From Gamarada debralockiae (Eukaryota > Ascomycota > Leotiomycetes > Helotiales > Hyphodiscaceae): a stretch of DNA of 55,169 nt. The DNA lies in contig NXFV01000609.1 of the NCBI GenBank assembly GCA_002803225.1, forward strand, positions 1-55,169. Direction: 5' to 3'. A program made the position numbers and the translations under genes. A model generated the notes under the pieces. The model worked only from the letters and a program-made list of their open reading frames with translations, made no database searches and was not told where the DNA came from. This document shows positions 43,072 through 54,420 of the stretch, piece by piece. Position 1 is the stretch's first letter. Each line of letters opens with the position of its first letter.

Positions 43072-44691
43072 CTATGCCTCCTTTCCTATCTCCTTTGCAG
43101 ACTCAAGATCACCGCTCCCAGCCTTGACTCTCATCCTTCTCAACCACTTCCTCCAAGGGAGTAGCATAGCAAGTGCCCATATCACTAACACTAAAACCGT
43201 CAACGGGATCGCTATGGCCCAATAATACCTGAACCCATTTTTTACCACTGGCAACCCGTCTCCATCCCAATTAAACAGCGGCATGGCAAAGATTGCGGCG
43301 AGGAAAGTTCCAGGGAGGAAACACATCGTGAGCACGGCGATGGCTTTCATTGACGAACTGTCTTTCTTACTCTCTTGTGCGATTGTTGTAGAGGTTTCGG
43401 CGAGGGAGATGTTGACTTTTGAGTCTTTTTGCGCCATGAATTGGTAGACCTGTATCCTTGGGTCAGTGTTTGATTAGAGTGTGGACGGTGAAGGAGAGTA
43501 CTAACTACTGCAATCTGCGATTGAACGCGCTTCTCTTGGTACTCTGCTCTCAAAACTAAGTTCTGGCATGCATTCATCTGATACTCAGCGAGCTCGTTGA
43601 TCATCTTGCTGCCATCATCATTCGGTTTCCGATTACCCCCGCCTTCTCCAGTCAAAATATCTATCTGAAGCTCCTTCATCTCCTTCAAAATCATCTCCAA
43701 CGCCAAAATATTAGCCCCCAACCTCATCCTCTCAACACCTAGCAGACGACTTGTCATATTCAACGTCCGCGTCGCAGCAATGAAGTCGATTTCAAGCGGA
43801 TCGCCCATGGGTCGGTTGATATATTCGTGTTGGCCCATTGTTTCCTCCAGCTCATTCAGTCGCCAGTCAGCCGCTTGAATACGCTCCGTATTCGAAGCGA
43901 TTACAAGTTCGATCACCAGGTTAGCTAGTAACAATGGTTGGTTGCAGTACATCTCCCTTTGTTTGAGCATCTGAATTAATTTGGGGAATTTATGGTCTTT
44001 GGTTTTGGCCAGAAGAATTCCGTACGTGATGCGTGTCCGAGGATCGTAACTCAGTGCAAGCTGGTAGTAATTCGGTCTGTAGATGCCGAAACGAAGAACG
44101 AAGCCTTGTCTAAGGTTAGTTATGCAAAGCCTAAGAATTGTCTTTGTTTAGTAGTATTCGCAAGGGCCATGTAGAGGACACACATTTAGAGGGACTGAAA
44201 CCGTCTCCTTCCTGCCTCCGGCTCTGGTGACACGAAGTCTTGAAAGCTCTTGCTACACTCCCATTCCATACTTGCAAAAACTGCTCCGGCAGACCGAATT
44301 TCTCTTCGAGCATTTCAAATGCCGTCTTGGTGAAAGGCATAGTGGGGCAGTTCGAGGTCGGATTGAAGCCTGCAACTTCGTACCTTATCACAATCAATCA
44401 ATGACCGTGTCCAATCTTAATTGCCTCAGGATTCTTTTCTCACAGAAGCCGAAGACCGCCTGAGAAGACTCGGCCTCCACTGCCAACTGTTTTACGCCGC
44501 TTCTCCATCCACTGCCTTAGCCCAATATCATCTAACGTCCCTTCTTCGTAGCTGAACTCTTTTTTATTCGCCTCATCTGTGTATTGGAGAATCTCTAGAT
44601 AGTTGCATGTGCTTGAGGCTTCGAATTCAGCCGTTGATCCTGGCGTGGGAAAGCCATACTCGACATCACGCCGGAGCGGGTATTGATCCAT
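43072..44691 (-). CDS. CorA-like Mg2+ transporter family protein
   Basis: Exons 44691-44444, 44383-44180, 44109-43506 and 43449-43072 give 477 residues in one frame. The second intron's donor (near 44179) is the least certain. The start is MDQYPLRRDVEYGFP. Exon 2 has GFNPTSNCPTMPFTKTAFEM and LEEKFGLPEQFL. Exon 3 is a long helical region (NMTSRLLGVERMRLGANILA, AEYQEKRVQSQIAV). The last exon has TIAQESKKDSSSMKAIAVLT, the first membrane span with FLPGTFLAAIFAMPLFNW, and a second span ending before a basic tail (WRKWLRRMRVK). Fungal CorA-like proteins of this type replace the GMN loop with an F-x-W type end, so ion selectivity is unproven. Plasma or vacuolar membrane location is inferred. Confidence 0.87.
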
Positions 44692-47204
44692 CGTCGCGGC
44701 CAAGAGATAAAATTCGCTTCTAGGGCAGTTCTCTTTTGAGTCGCTGAACGAAGGCAATGAAGTTTGTTGTGCAAAGCAGGACTCTCAGCCGCACGCCAAG
44801 CTGGACAATGTCGAGCTTGTCACGTGATGCGTATCCTCCCATATTTTCGGGCCGGGCCGCTAAACGCAGGCGCTAATAATCACGTGATAATATTTGCTAA
44901 ATTTGAAATGATTGTTGGGCTTTGCTGACGCTTACATAACAACCAGTTAACCTAAGCGAAACACCGAAACACATGCCTCCACAATTCTCTATTGACGCTC
45001 TAGGATTCCTGCCCCTCCTTCATTGATCTTAACCTTCGCTGACGACCACTTTCTTATGGCTGCTATTTCCGAACTGGGACAAATTCAGAAGCAACCCGAT
45101 CAAAGAAGGATTAAGCGCCTTTCGTCGTCTCTTCGAATCAACATGCGCAGATCTGAGCACGGCATCTTCCGATGTAGTGCAAGTTGTCTTTTCCACAGGT
45201 GCCGCTGCAGGTATGGCTCGACTTCTTCTACCTACATTCCTTGTTAATATGCATAGCTATCAAAAACCCTGGTGCTCGACCTCATCCTAGCTCTGGCAAA
45301 CGAACCAGCAGCTTGTACCATTCCTTCACGAGTAGCTGACGGAACACTCTCCCGTGACCTTTGGTATATTATACAGTCGCGTAGATGCAAACCAGGTGGA
45401 GCTGCCCGATGATGACTCCACTTGCTCTACCAAAGCCAGCCTTACTTCTTTCTCCAATTCAGCCACGCTGTACTCAGTCCATCCATCATCGCCGTTGAGG
45501 AAACGCGATTGTGCAGGTTTTTGGTGTGTTTTCCCTTACAAAATACCGCGTGCATATCGCTTTCGCCGACTAGGAGCGAAGCGACGCGGGAGAAAACAAA
45601 ACCGACGATTATCCGCGGGCGCTTTCCACTCGTCTGGCGGGCAAGCGAGCAGCTCGATATCGCTGACATCGCACTGCGGCCCATCTTATGGCGACTAGAA
45701 GCCGGTGCCGACAAGGCCGACATACATGTGTCTAGAGATACGCATGCTGGAGATGGCGAGTCTCGTTTGCGTGTCCATCATCCACTGCTCATAAGTTTTA
45801 AGGGAGGATGTCAAGTCCAGTTCCTGAGCACGCCTCTCTAGCGCCTCTTTGTAAGTAATACGGGAAAGTACTCCTTTCCACTTCAAGTACGAGAGGCGCG
45901 TTTTCTAAGACAAACGTCCAGGTTGGTCCACCAGGCGCATATGTGGCGCCTATAGCGGTCTCAGGTGGAATAGCGTGTGCACGACATCGTGTGCTCGGGT
46001 ATTTCACCGGCACACCACGTCTTAAGCGCCAGTATTTCACCAGAGCTTGCGAATCCACATCGAGTCTGGCGTCCACAAGTCCAACTTCCGTGAGCAATAT
46101 AATTTTTGAACTTTGTACTGCGAGAGTGACGTAGCAAGATCTCATACAATCTAGTCAAAACCAACAAAGTGACGCCGCCCATGGGCTTGCATAAACCCTC
46201 CCTTCTGCCGGTGGGTCACGCTATTCCCCACAAACCCTGTTCCATTTGTCCTGACAAAATACATCCAGCCAATTATCACAGATCCCTGGCAGAACCTCCC
46301 ACATTATTGTTTTCTGAAAGGAAAGCTCCGTTAATCGGCGCCTGCTCTGGAGCCGAGGTGCATAGGCTCTGGAGGCTATGGCTCTCCAATAAAGAACAAA
46401 CCTTTCGTGGAATCGGCTATTCCTCAACACGTCTCTAACGTGTCATTCTACCACGAATTCGAACCCCCAAAAAATATTATGCAAAGAGAGGAGGGGTAAA
46501 GACCGCTTAGAAATTATCGTCGATGAGCAATTGCATTTTATTTTCAAAAATTCGGCCCCTCTAAACTCATGTCATATTGAAGCTCGGTGAATCACAGTGC
46601 AGCTTCTATCCGACTAGGGCTAGCGCAGAGCACTAGGGAGTTAAGATTAGGAAATATTTTGGGAACAAGTGCGCTTAGATGGCGGTTGGCACATTCAGGG
46701 CCATTCCGTGTCGCCCCGATTGCAGGCTTTCGGTATGTTCCGCCCTTCAATTTGAATCCTAGCTGTTGCAGTAATTGTGTAGAGGAGAACACAACCTTGC
46801 TCTTTTCCCAGCCTAAACCAATAGTCTCCGCAAGGGCTCTTATCGGACGTTTGTGGCACCTTACATGTTTTTCCAAATTAAAGAGCGGAACCTACCGAGA
46901 GCCTAGAAATCTGGAGGCTTTTAACGGAGACATGATAGTCCTAGGATTTGCATCTCTACGCAGAACGATCAGCTCGGACCCAGCCACATCCAATATTGCT
47001 GCAGTAGGCAGCATGGCATTGCATAATCAAAATCAATCAACCAATCCAATCCATTAATCAAATCAGTCAAGCTCAAGAGAAGGAAATCCCAAAGCTTATA
47101 AGAGCCTTTGACGCTCTTCGGATGCTTCCCCGCAACCGTTTGGGACCAAACTCGACTTTGTGGATTTGATCTCTCCCACCAAAATTTCGCAACATTCACG
47201 AAAG
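44692..47204. other. Gene-poor stretch with unassigned ORFs on both strands
   Basis: Around 45700-46145 the minus strand holds two coding-like pieces that would join with one frameshift: ALVKYWRLRRGVPVKYPSTR, PPETAIGATYAPGGPTWTFV, then GVLSRITYKEALERRAQEL. I do not recognise them. Plus-strand ORFs at 45354-45841 are equally unassigned. The 46450-47090 part is repeat-like and non-coding. A TATA-like ttataag lies at about 47096, ahead of the next gene. Confidence 0.35.
44797..44841 (+). repeat. Dispersed 45-base repeat, copy 1 (contains TCACGTGA)
   Basis: It resembles 51265-51310, same orientation. Shared words include caagctggac, tgtcacgtgatgc and tcctccca. A second TCACGTGA palindrome follows at about 44880-44887. 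Confidence 0.7.
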
Positions 47205-48080
47205 ATGCGGTCCAATATCAAAGTATTCGCTATTATAATACTTGTTGCCATGGTACAGCTCATTGCTGCCAACTGCGGGTACGCTTTTGTCTCATTGTCC
47301 CTAATCACCCACTTTTACTAACGCCCTTCCAGCCCCGGGCAACCGTGCGACAGCAACAATGGTTGCTGTGGTGCTGAATGCTCAGGCTCCTGTACGGGAC
47401 TTGTCTGCGTGTACGGTGTTTGCCAGACGACCACTTCTCCAACTACGACCACTTCTCCAACTACAACCACTTCCTCTACATCCTCTTCAGTTTCACCCTC
47501 TCAGACCCCTTGCGGTCCAAACGTATGCTTTTCAACACATTTCAACAGCCAAACTCCCCCCCAGGGAGACGTGATTTGGTTGAGCGCCGCCTTCAAGCCC
47601 AAGTTCTCCGGAAGTTCCGCCACTGTCAGTTTCACCAGTTCCGAGGTCACGATCAACGGTGTCACGTTCCCAGTGCCAGACTCCATTATTAGTCTGGACT
47701 CGAGCCTACAAACTTGTGGTACCGCAGCGTTTGTAAGTGGTGAGTGGCAAGCTACCGCGCCTCTACCTGGATCTGGTAATACACTCTTGTCTGCTGTCAG
47801 CGTTCCTGTCCCGGGAGGGGTTAACTGGGCAAACGCCCAAGTCACATGGTGTGGAGCTGTTTCGGCACCAGGCGAGATCGATGTTCAAATTGCAGCAGCG
47901 GTTTATACCTCTTGTTCTGAGAGTAATGCCTCCCCCGAAGCCTGTGAAACACACACGAAATATCACGCTGGTGTTCCTACGGGCTGCTTAAATAACCTAG
48001 TTCCCGGGGGCACAGGAGGGGGCGGTAGTAACTATTCAGGTTCTTTATCGGCTACATATCCTGTCTGTAAAGCCAGTTGA
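47205..48080 (+). CDS. Secreted protein with eight-Cys N-terminal module
   Basis: Exons 47205-47278 and 47333-48080 (54-base intron with a ttactaac branch and TCCAG acceptor) give 273 residues. A signal peptide ends near VQLIAA. The N-terminal module NCGPGQPCDSNNGCC continues GAECSGSCTGLVCVYGVC: eight cysteines spaced C-x5-C-x5-CC-x3-C-x3-C-x4-C-x4-C, a knottin-like arrangement. A Thr/Ser/Pro linker with repeated TTTTSPT follows (likely O-glycosylated). Then comes a C-terminal domain of about 190 residues with paired cysteines, beta-rich character and a GGTGGGGSNYSG loop. It is extracellular. The small module may bind polysaccharide by analogy with other linker-joined modules, but this is inference and no family is recognised. 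Confidence 0.8.
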
Positions 48081-48444
48081 ATATTAGCCAAGGTTAAGGG
48101 TGTGGGATTCCCACTATAAAGAAGGCTTTACCTTTATCTATGCTTGAAAGATGAGATCTTGTGGGGTAGGAATTAGTTAGCCGTAATAATACCGCTTTTC
48201 GCTTAAGTCGAATTCTGACAGCATTTGCATTGTCCAATTGGGGACTTCACGTTTAGTTCTTTTCTCTCTCATTGAGACACCACGAGACAATGGCCTAATT
48301 TAAGTGCAGCAAGACGTACCCGAAGTCAAAAATAGAATCTCTCTTGCTCTTCTATTCCATTTCCGGATCTTAGGCATTGTTTAATAACAGATAAGTAGAC
48401 CTTGGACTGCTAAAAAAGGCTGAACCTGGAATCATACGACTATC
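48081..48444. other. 3' flank and intergenic, nothing recognised
   Basis: No coding signal was seen between the secreted-protein gene and the second LTR-like sequence. Confidence 0.4.
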
Positions 48445-48695
48445 TGTGACAGCTCAACAAAAAGGGGTCTCTCGTGAGGAGACGCTTTGCTTAAAGTACT
48501 GTATTACGAGAATGCTAAGCTAAGGAGAGAAGGAAAAGGTTCTATGAATACACAAAGTCTAATATATCCTATAGAACGTGCCAGCGTGCCAGGCTCCCAC
48601 TCATCGAGTGAATCATCTCTCCCGGCCCCCCTAACCAAGCGCGTGACTCACGCGTGGTCAGGCCTAATCAGGTGACATTCCGCCAGAACTTGTCA
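48445..48695 (+). mobile_element. Solo LTR-like sequence, copy B
   Basis: It begins TGTGACAGCTC like copy A at 37279 and shares the gctaagctaaggagagaag word about 70 bases in. It ends about ...ACTTGTCA before an attgatga word and a nearby gaggcccactaat that parallels the sequence after copy A. No coding sequence follows. Confidence 0.5.
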
Positions 48696-49347
48696 ATTGA
48701 TGACAAACGACCGTATTGCTGAGGCCCACTAATTGGCGCAGCCGAAAAATTAATGGGTCAGTGGTCCATGATTTTGCGACGCTGAACATCTCCTCAGGTC
48801 TGCCCCGTATTGGTCAAGATCAGAGCTTAGCCAGCCTAGGGCGCTCTCACGCGTTGAGTTGCCGCAGATGGACGTGTACTCTCGTAACGAGAGTCTCGTT
48901 ACAGCCAGTCGCGAAAACGCCTCGCGCCGACGTGTGCCGCCTCAATGATTTCTAGGTGGGGTCGCAATCTCCACAGTCGATCCTGGAGGATGGGCTGATT
49001 TGAGACGGCAGGAAATACTGTAGCTAGGAGTGTGCAAAGTCTGCCTCACATGAGCGGAATAGAGCAATATCTGAGATCATACGAACCACTCTCCTATTGC
49101 GATCGTCGCTCCCTAACTCGATTAATAGTACAAGAGAGTGCAGACTAGCTATTTGTACATGAAATCAGGGGGTAGAGGTCTTAAGACAATTGCTTACTTC
49201 GTAGTCTCTTAAAACATCTATGCCAGTTGTGTAAATACTGCCGTAAAGGAGCGTAAAGGGGAATCAAATGACTGCAAATGATATGTACAATCTGAAAGGT
49301 CGAAATGAACAGCTTATATGAAGAATATGAGAGGCCAGTCCCATACC
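48696..49347. other. Intergenic, retroelement leader remnant then 3' flank
   Basis: A near-perfect short palindrome ctctcgtaacgagag lies at about 48891-48905. No gene was seen. Confidence 0.35.
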
Positions 49348-49860
49348 TTAGATCCACATCGGAGACATTGAACGTCGTGGGTCGCCGAACGCATTGATAA
49401 ATAGACCTTGGATCTCGCTCATATAGTCATCTGCTCTGAACTTGAATAATCCTTTCGAGATGAGCTCTTGCTCTTCCTCATCCACGACGGCCAGTGTCTC
49501 CTTGCTGATACTGTATTCCTCAGCGAGTTCGGAAACCCGAGCCGACTCGTTGCTGAACGGGTGTTGCTGTTGCTCCTCCACAGTGTCGACGTTCGCGGTG
49601 AACATGTTGATTGATGGCCGAGCTGCAGACATGCTGCTCTTAGGCGAGCTGGAGTTGAGGGAAGTCAAAGGTGATTCAGGCGATCTATCTGAGTCGTCAC
49701 CGGATTTCGAAGATGTCGAAGGTAATGACGAGCTTAGGTGGATATCGGGAGCATTGTAGGAGAGCATATTTGTCGTAGAAATGAGCTCTATCGGCGCGGA
49801 GATCTTGTTTCTGATGGTACCGGTAGCAAACTGCTTCGTAGTCAAGCTTCGCTTTGACAT
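49348..49860 (-). CDS. Small Ser-rich protein, unknown
   Basis: This intronless ORF of 170 codons starts MSKRSLTTKQFATGTIRNK. It has a Ser/Pro/Asp-rich middle and a helical acidic C-terminus (ARVSELAEEYSISKETLAVV, LISKGLFKFRADDYMSEIQG, then LFINAFGDPRRSMSPMWI). The composition and a hydrophilic helix near the end look like a conserved fungal small protein, but I cannot name it. The opposite strand has an antisense shadow ORF. The start is the first Met after an upstream stop. Confidence 0.65.
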   Translation of the reverse strand: MSKRSLTTKQFATGTIRNKISAPIELISTTNMLSYNAPDIHLSSSLPSTSSKSGDDSDRSPESPLTSLNSSSPKSSMSAARPSINMFTANVDTVEEQQQHPFSNESARVSELAEEYSISKETLAVVDEEEQELISKGLFKFRADDYMSEIQGLFINAFGDPRRSMSPMWI

Positions 49861-52308
49861 ATCGGGAGTGGTATCTGATATAGACGGTTTCGCCGAATCG
49901 TGAAGGCTCTGGAAGGAGGCTTTTTTGCTGAATGGGGAAGGTATTGATTTTGCCCAGAAAGGATATTTCGGGCTCTTTACTTCCTTCCATCAACGAACGT
50001 GGTAGGCAGTCTGACAATATTGGTGGGGTCAGAGATTATCCGAATTGGAGGGCAGCTGCAGCTCGGCAACGTTCGATTGGCAGAGATATGTGTGTACTTC
50101 GAGGTAAAATGATGTTCTGTCGTTTGGCAATGCAGTGAGGTGAGAATGGGACGCGGTCCAGGATGGAATAGTACTAAGATATAGTATGCTTTTTGTGAAA
50201 TGGCTTGAGTAATGTCTCAGAAGAGAGCGTCGGCGTTATCGATTTAAGGAGTGTTCGACGACCTGATCCAAAAGAAGGAACGTAGAGAAATATCACTCTG
50301 CGATAATGACACTGTTGATGCTTGCTGCGGTCGAAGAGAGTCTGTTGAAGGAGGAGATAAAAAGAAAACGGAAAGGAGGAGGAAGATCCTTCAACAGGCA
50401 CGCTGGCTGGTGCGCTATGATTGCGCCTGCGAGAGCTGGGTTCCTGGCCCTTGCAGCGCGGGAGGACCACAGGGGTGTGGGAGGGGAAGTTTTCAAAGCC
50501 ACATGCGGATCAAATGCCTAAGTGGCCCTGGGCCAATAGGCCAGGACAGACTCAAGTATGGGACTGCCCACCTAACACTCTCAGCTAGGGTTGCGGGATT
50601 CGTAATTATATAATTGCTCTAGAAATGCCATTATATTATAGGCACCTCGGGCGATATATATATTGCATAAAATGCGCATAAAGCATGCATAACCTTGCAT
50701 AAAAGTATAAGGGCTCAGGACCATTTAAAGTGTAATTTGCGTAGAAAAGAGCTGATTATTCGACATATTCGTCTTCCTCTCTACTACTCTTTCCTAATAT
50801 CTGTTCCTGCTCCTCCTGCTTTGCTAGCCACATGTCTTCTAGTACTGTTAACTCCTGCTTATCCCATGTATCTGTACCCTTACCATTGCAGAGAGATCAA
50901 GAGTTGAAATATATATAGTAGAGCTTATCAGTTGTAACAGCTACAGGTAGCTGGAGGGCAACAGGAGGGGTCACAGTATATCAGAGAAGTAGCAGTAGGG
51001 AAGAGAGATAACAGTAGTTGCATTCCTGAGCATTCTTGCGACCTGATTTCCGAATAAACTCAAGCTTGCCCTTTACAGGTAGGGTTGGCAAGCCTTATAC
51101 TTCACATAGCAGTTGTACTGGCTACTGACTCTGATTCTGAGCCTTCTGGGCCCCTGGAGGCTGAGATTACTCCTCCAGGGTCTGCACAGCCTACCCTGTT
51201 CCTTCGGGCCTAGGTTCCTATGACAGTCTTGCGCATCAAATGCTACCACTTTGTCGTTTTAGAACAAGCTGGACCATGTCGTGGCCTGTCACGTGATGCC
51301 CGTCCTCCCAAGTCCAGTGTTGTCTTTGCGAAGTGGTATGCATTGTACTTGATATGGACTCTTGTCCCAATATGGCGGACTCCTAATGTGTCTCCGCAAC
51401 GCTTGGCAGAGCAGGCTGGGGAGCGTTATCACATGATATGACTTCAAATACCTTCATATATAGCAGGTTGAGATGGCCGAGATACTGCCCCTTTACCAGC
51501 TTATTGAATTGGAGGGAGATTCACCCTCTTTCGTTCTCTATTGGAGTATGTGCTCTATCAGGCATGATTTTGCTTCAAATCGCCTCACAATTCCAATTAA
51601 TACGGCGGATTATGCATAGTCCCAAAGCATCGATATATTTTTCCTTATTTACCACGAAAGTCAGACTCTAATCTCAATTTCGTTTTGGTCTCTGGACGTG
51701 ACCAGCGGCCGCTTTTACCTGAGCCGAGGGTTAGCATTCCTAAGCCTAGCCTGAGCGTGTATTTGAGAGGTCACTTTTGCACCCAATGGGGCTTGCTTTG
51801 GCTTCCTTGAGGCCCGGTTACACATTCTTTGTCCTGTTTCTAAGCACAGATCCTATTTTGGCTTTAACCGTGATGCCTTTGGAAGTACTTTTCGATACAT
51901 TGTCATTTCATGTCACGTGTGCAAGCTTGTTTGTACAAAGATAAAGAAAAATAAACATATAATTATACTAGTCTTTCGAACTTCTTACTAGAACACTTTG
52001 AGATTTTGTGCCCGAGAAGTACGTACACTTACTATCGAAGAACCCCTTCTACTCCCAGGTAATAGCTACCCAACCGCACTTACTAGAACTCCTAGTCCAA
52101 GCGCTGCTGAGTATATATAAAGCGCTTGGTTATGGTTGGGGGGATCAGCGCGATGGCTTTTGCGGTTCTAGAGTTTGGGTTTACGGCGCCGTTGATGATA
52201 TGGTGCTTCGAGACGAGGCTGAGGGCAAAGGCAACATCGGATTACTGAAGACCGATTAAATACTAAGTCCGGGTCCTTTCGCTGTATTTTGAATGCCAAA
52301 ACGTCGTA
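49861..52308. other. Gene-poor stretch with retroelement-like pieces
   Basis: From about 50580 to 50930 it is AT-rich. A possible LTR-like start TGTAACAGCTAC is at 50933. A short coding-like piece TDSDSEPSGPLEAEITPPGS at about 51124-51210 is Pro/Glu-rich and could be a retroelement gag remnant. The 45-base dispersed repeat is at 51265-51310. The ORF at 52008-52259 is unsupported. Confidence 0.35.
51265..51310 (+). repeat. Dispersed 45-base repeat, copy 2
   Basis: This is the partner of 44797-44841, again with TCACGTGA, ending tcctccca. The flanks do not match. Confidence 0.7.
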
Positions 52309-54030
52309 TCATCCTCCTCTTCTGAAGCCAGAGGCTTTGGATAATGTCCTACAATTTCTTGATCCTGCGACGCGAGCAAGATGCTGTCGCTTTATCTTCG
52401 CAAGCCTCTGGCGCTGAATGTTATTGCTCCGAATCACCTTCCACGAACCAGGTGTTGAATGACGTGAAAAGTAGCCCTTGTTGATTCCAAAAGAGGAGAT
52501 TATGACCTTGAGACGGGTGCCACTAATACCGTTCTTGAGAGCCAGTAGGAGATCGGCAGCAGAACACCCATTGTCCTCCGCTGCGAAGCGGAGCAGGTCG
52601 GGATCGATGATGATGTAGACCTCCTCTAGACCAGCAAGGGAGCGATTGAGTATTGAGAGCCAGTCTGATTGACTTGACGCGGCACGCAGACTAGGGAGAG
52701 TGATTGGAAAAGCGGTCGAGGCCAAGGCATTGATGTTTATCTCGAGGGCATGTAGGACCAAAGTACGTACAATGTCTTCGAGACAAAGTGACTGGTTCAG
52801 ATAATCGGCAAAGCGCAAGGCCCATATGACTGGCCTGTGAGCAGTCTGTATCTGCTGGAGGAGGCTAAGGAGGAGAGCTTTGTCATCGCTTAGGTTATGA
52901 GTTTCCATGATCATGTAAGATATGTCGTTGTCCGTCGAGCAGCACCGGAGGAGATCAATTTCTGATTGCGAAAGGGTGATTGCTTGTGGCTGTCTTCGAG
53001 TAAATGTGGAACAGTACTTTAGGCTAGCGCCGGAGGAGGGTATGTCGTTCATGAAGGGTGCTGATATGATTTGGTTGAGTTGAACAGTTCTAATCATTGC
53101 CACTTGGGTATGAATATCGAGCTGGATATGTGATGATAGAGATTTCGTGCCTGTACGAGGTTAGTAGCTACGTCTAACGGCGGACACAGACTCATACATG
53201 AAGCAACTTGGAAGACTCGGTCAGCTTGAAGAGACACAAGGTCACTGAGGCTCTTGATCTCAAGGCGGGCAAGGCCAAGCTCCTTATTCATGTCCTCGAC
53301 TCTGGCGTGAACAGCTCGCAATTCTGCCTGTGCAGCTGTAGTTGCGATTTCGTCCACAGTGGTGGACAGCTCGTTGACTTCAGTCAATCGGTCTTGAAAG
53401 TCAAGCGCAAAAGGCTTGAAAATTGCTCCGATCGCTCGTTTTGCTTTGCTTTTTTGGTACCACCGTAGAGCATGAACCATAAAATTAATGAGGTGAGCAT
53501 AGAGCTTTGCGACAGCCTGTTGCATTTGAATGGAAGGATAGAGAATCAGCTTGAGCTCGTGTCTGGGTAAGTAGTCGGTGAATCGATATAGGGCCTTCAC
53601 AAGTTGATGGACCGACTCCTCATGGTTTGCAACACCCTATCAGTGTAAGCTGTGAAGGAAGTTTTACCAGCGGTATAGCAATTCTCACAACAAAGAGTAA
53701 TTTCATGGCACCCCAGACCAATGCTGCGTACGCAGGGAGATTCTGGGCCATGACATCTAAAATGGAGCTGTAGTATTGTACCCTGCTAGAGAACAGGGCG
53801 AGCCATTTCCACGCCTTTGATTTACGTCTAGCATGGTATGCGTCTTGCGCATCTCCAACAGCTTGAATAACATCTTTGATAGAGGCTCGACTAGTGATCC
53901 ATGCCTTGTCGAGTTCATTCTCGCAAAGTGCGTCTTCGAAGATCTGCTTCGCTTCTGTAAAGAGGTCCGCCAGGACCGTATCACTGTTTGAAAGGTCAGT
54001 TTCGTGTACTCCAGGTGGAGAGGCTGGCGA
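52309..54030 (-). CDS. DUF7708-type protein, no P-loop seen (5' end uncertain)
   Basis: Exons are about 54030-53689, 53636-53198 and 53150-52309; the two introns (52 and 47 bases) are GT-AG and in phase. The 5' exon(s) could not be fixed, because a stop lies just upstream of ETDLSNSDTVLADLF. The first part reads AWITSRASIKDVIQAVGDAQ, KAWKWLALFSSRVQYYSSIL, PAYAALVWGAMKLLFV, and after the intron GVANHEESVHQLVKALYRF, then LYAHLINFMVHALRWYQKSK. This pattern is typical of the N-terminal DUF7708 region found in many fungal NLR-like proteins. The C-terminal part (about 280 residues) has a Walker B-like VYIIIDPDLL but no Walker A. A role in self/non-self recognition is inferred from the family only. 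Confidence 0.75.
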
Positions 54031-54420
54031 ACCTCACAGAGTCATTGCTGTACCACCCTTGAAGTTGTTGGAGCTGGGGTGGGCGACGTAGTCTGCCCAG
54101 CGAAGCAGCTTCCATTGATTGTTGTCGTTGAATCAGTATCTTGGGCACAAGGTCGCGATGGTTGTTATCTGGCTAACATAAAAAAGACTGAGACTAGCAT
54201 CTCGAGTTGGGCTGGGCAGAGAGCAAGCTGGCACTAGGCTGAGGGGAAGGTGGCTGAGGTGAGGCTGTGACAGCTATCGGTCAGTGATTGGGGCCTGATC
54301 CTGCAAGTAAACCTTCGCAGAACTTGGGCGTGGCATGGTTAAGCGACTGACTGATATATCTCGAGTTGAAAAGTCGAGCCTGCCTCACATTTGCACTCAC
54401 GTCTGGAATTCCTTGGAACG
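54031..54420. other. Divergent intergenic region
   Basis: This lies between the start side of the DUF7708 gene and the plus-strand gene at 54421. It may hold the missing first exon of the former, for example a short MPRPSSAKVYLQDQAPITDR ORF near 54274-54336 on the minus strand. Confidence 0.3.

Noticed and set aside
46440..46520. Possible minus-strand tRNA (a ggttcgaattc B-box-like word)
   Set aside because: The B-box is imperfect, no A-box lies at the right distance, and no cloverleaf arms pair.
49697..50017. 106-codon minus-strand ORF overlapping the small Ser-rich gene
   Set aside because: It overlaps the better supported gene in another frame and has no domain.
50933..51230. Third LTR of the same family (TGTAACAGCTAC start)
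   Set aside because: Only the first few bases resemble the other two; the ctaagctaagg word is missing, so it is not called a feature.
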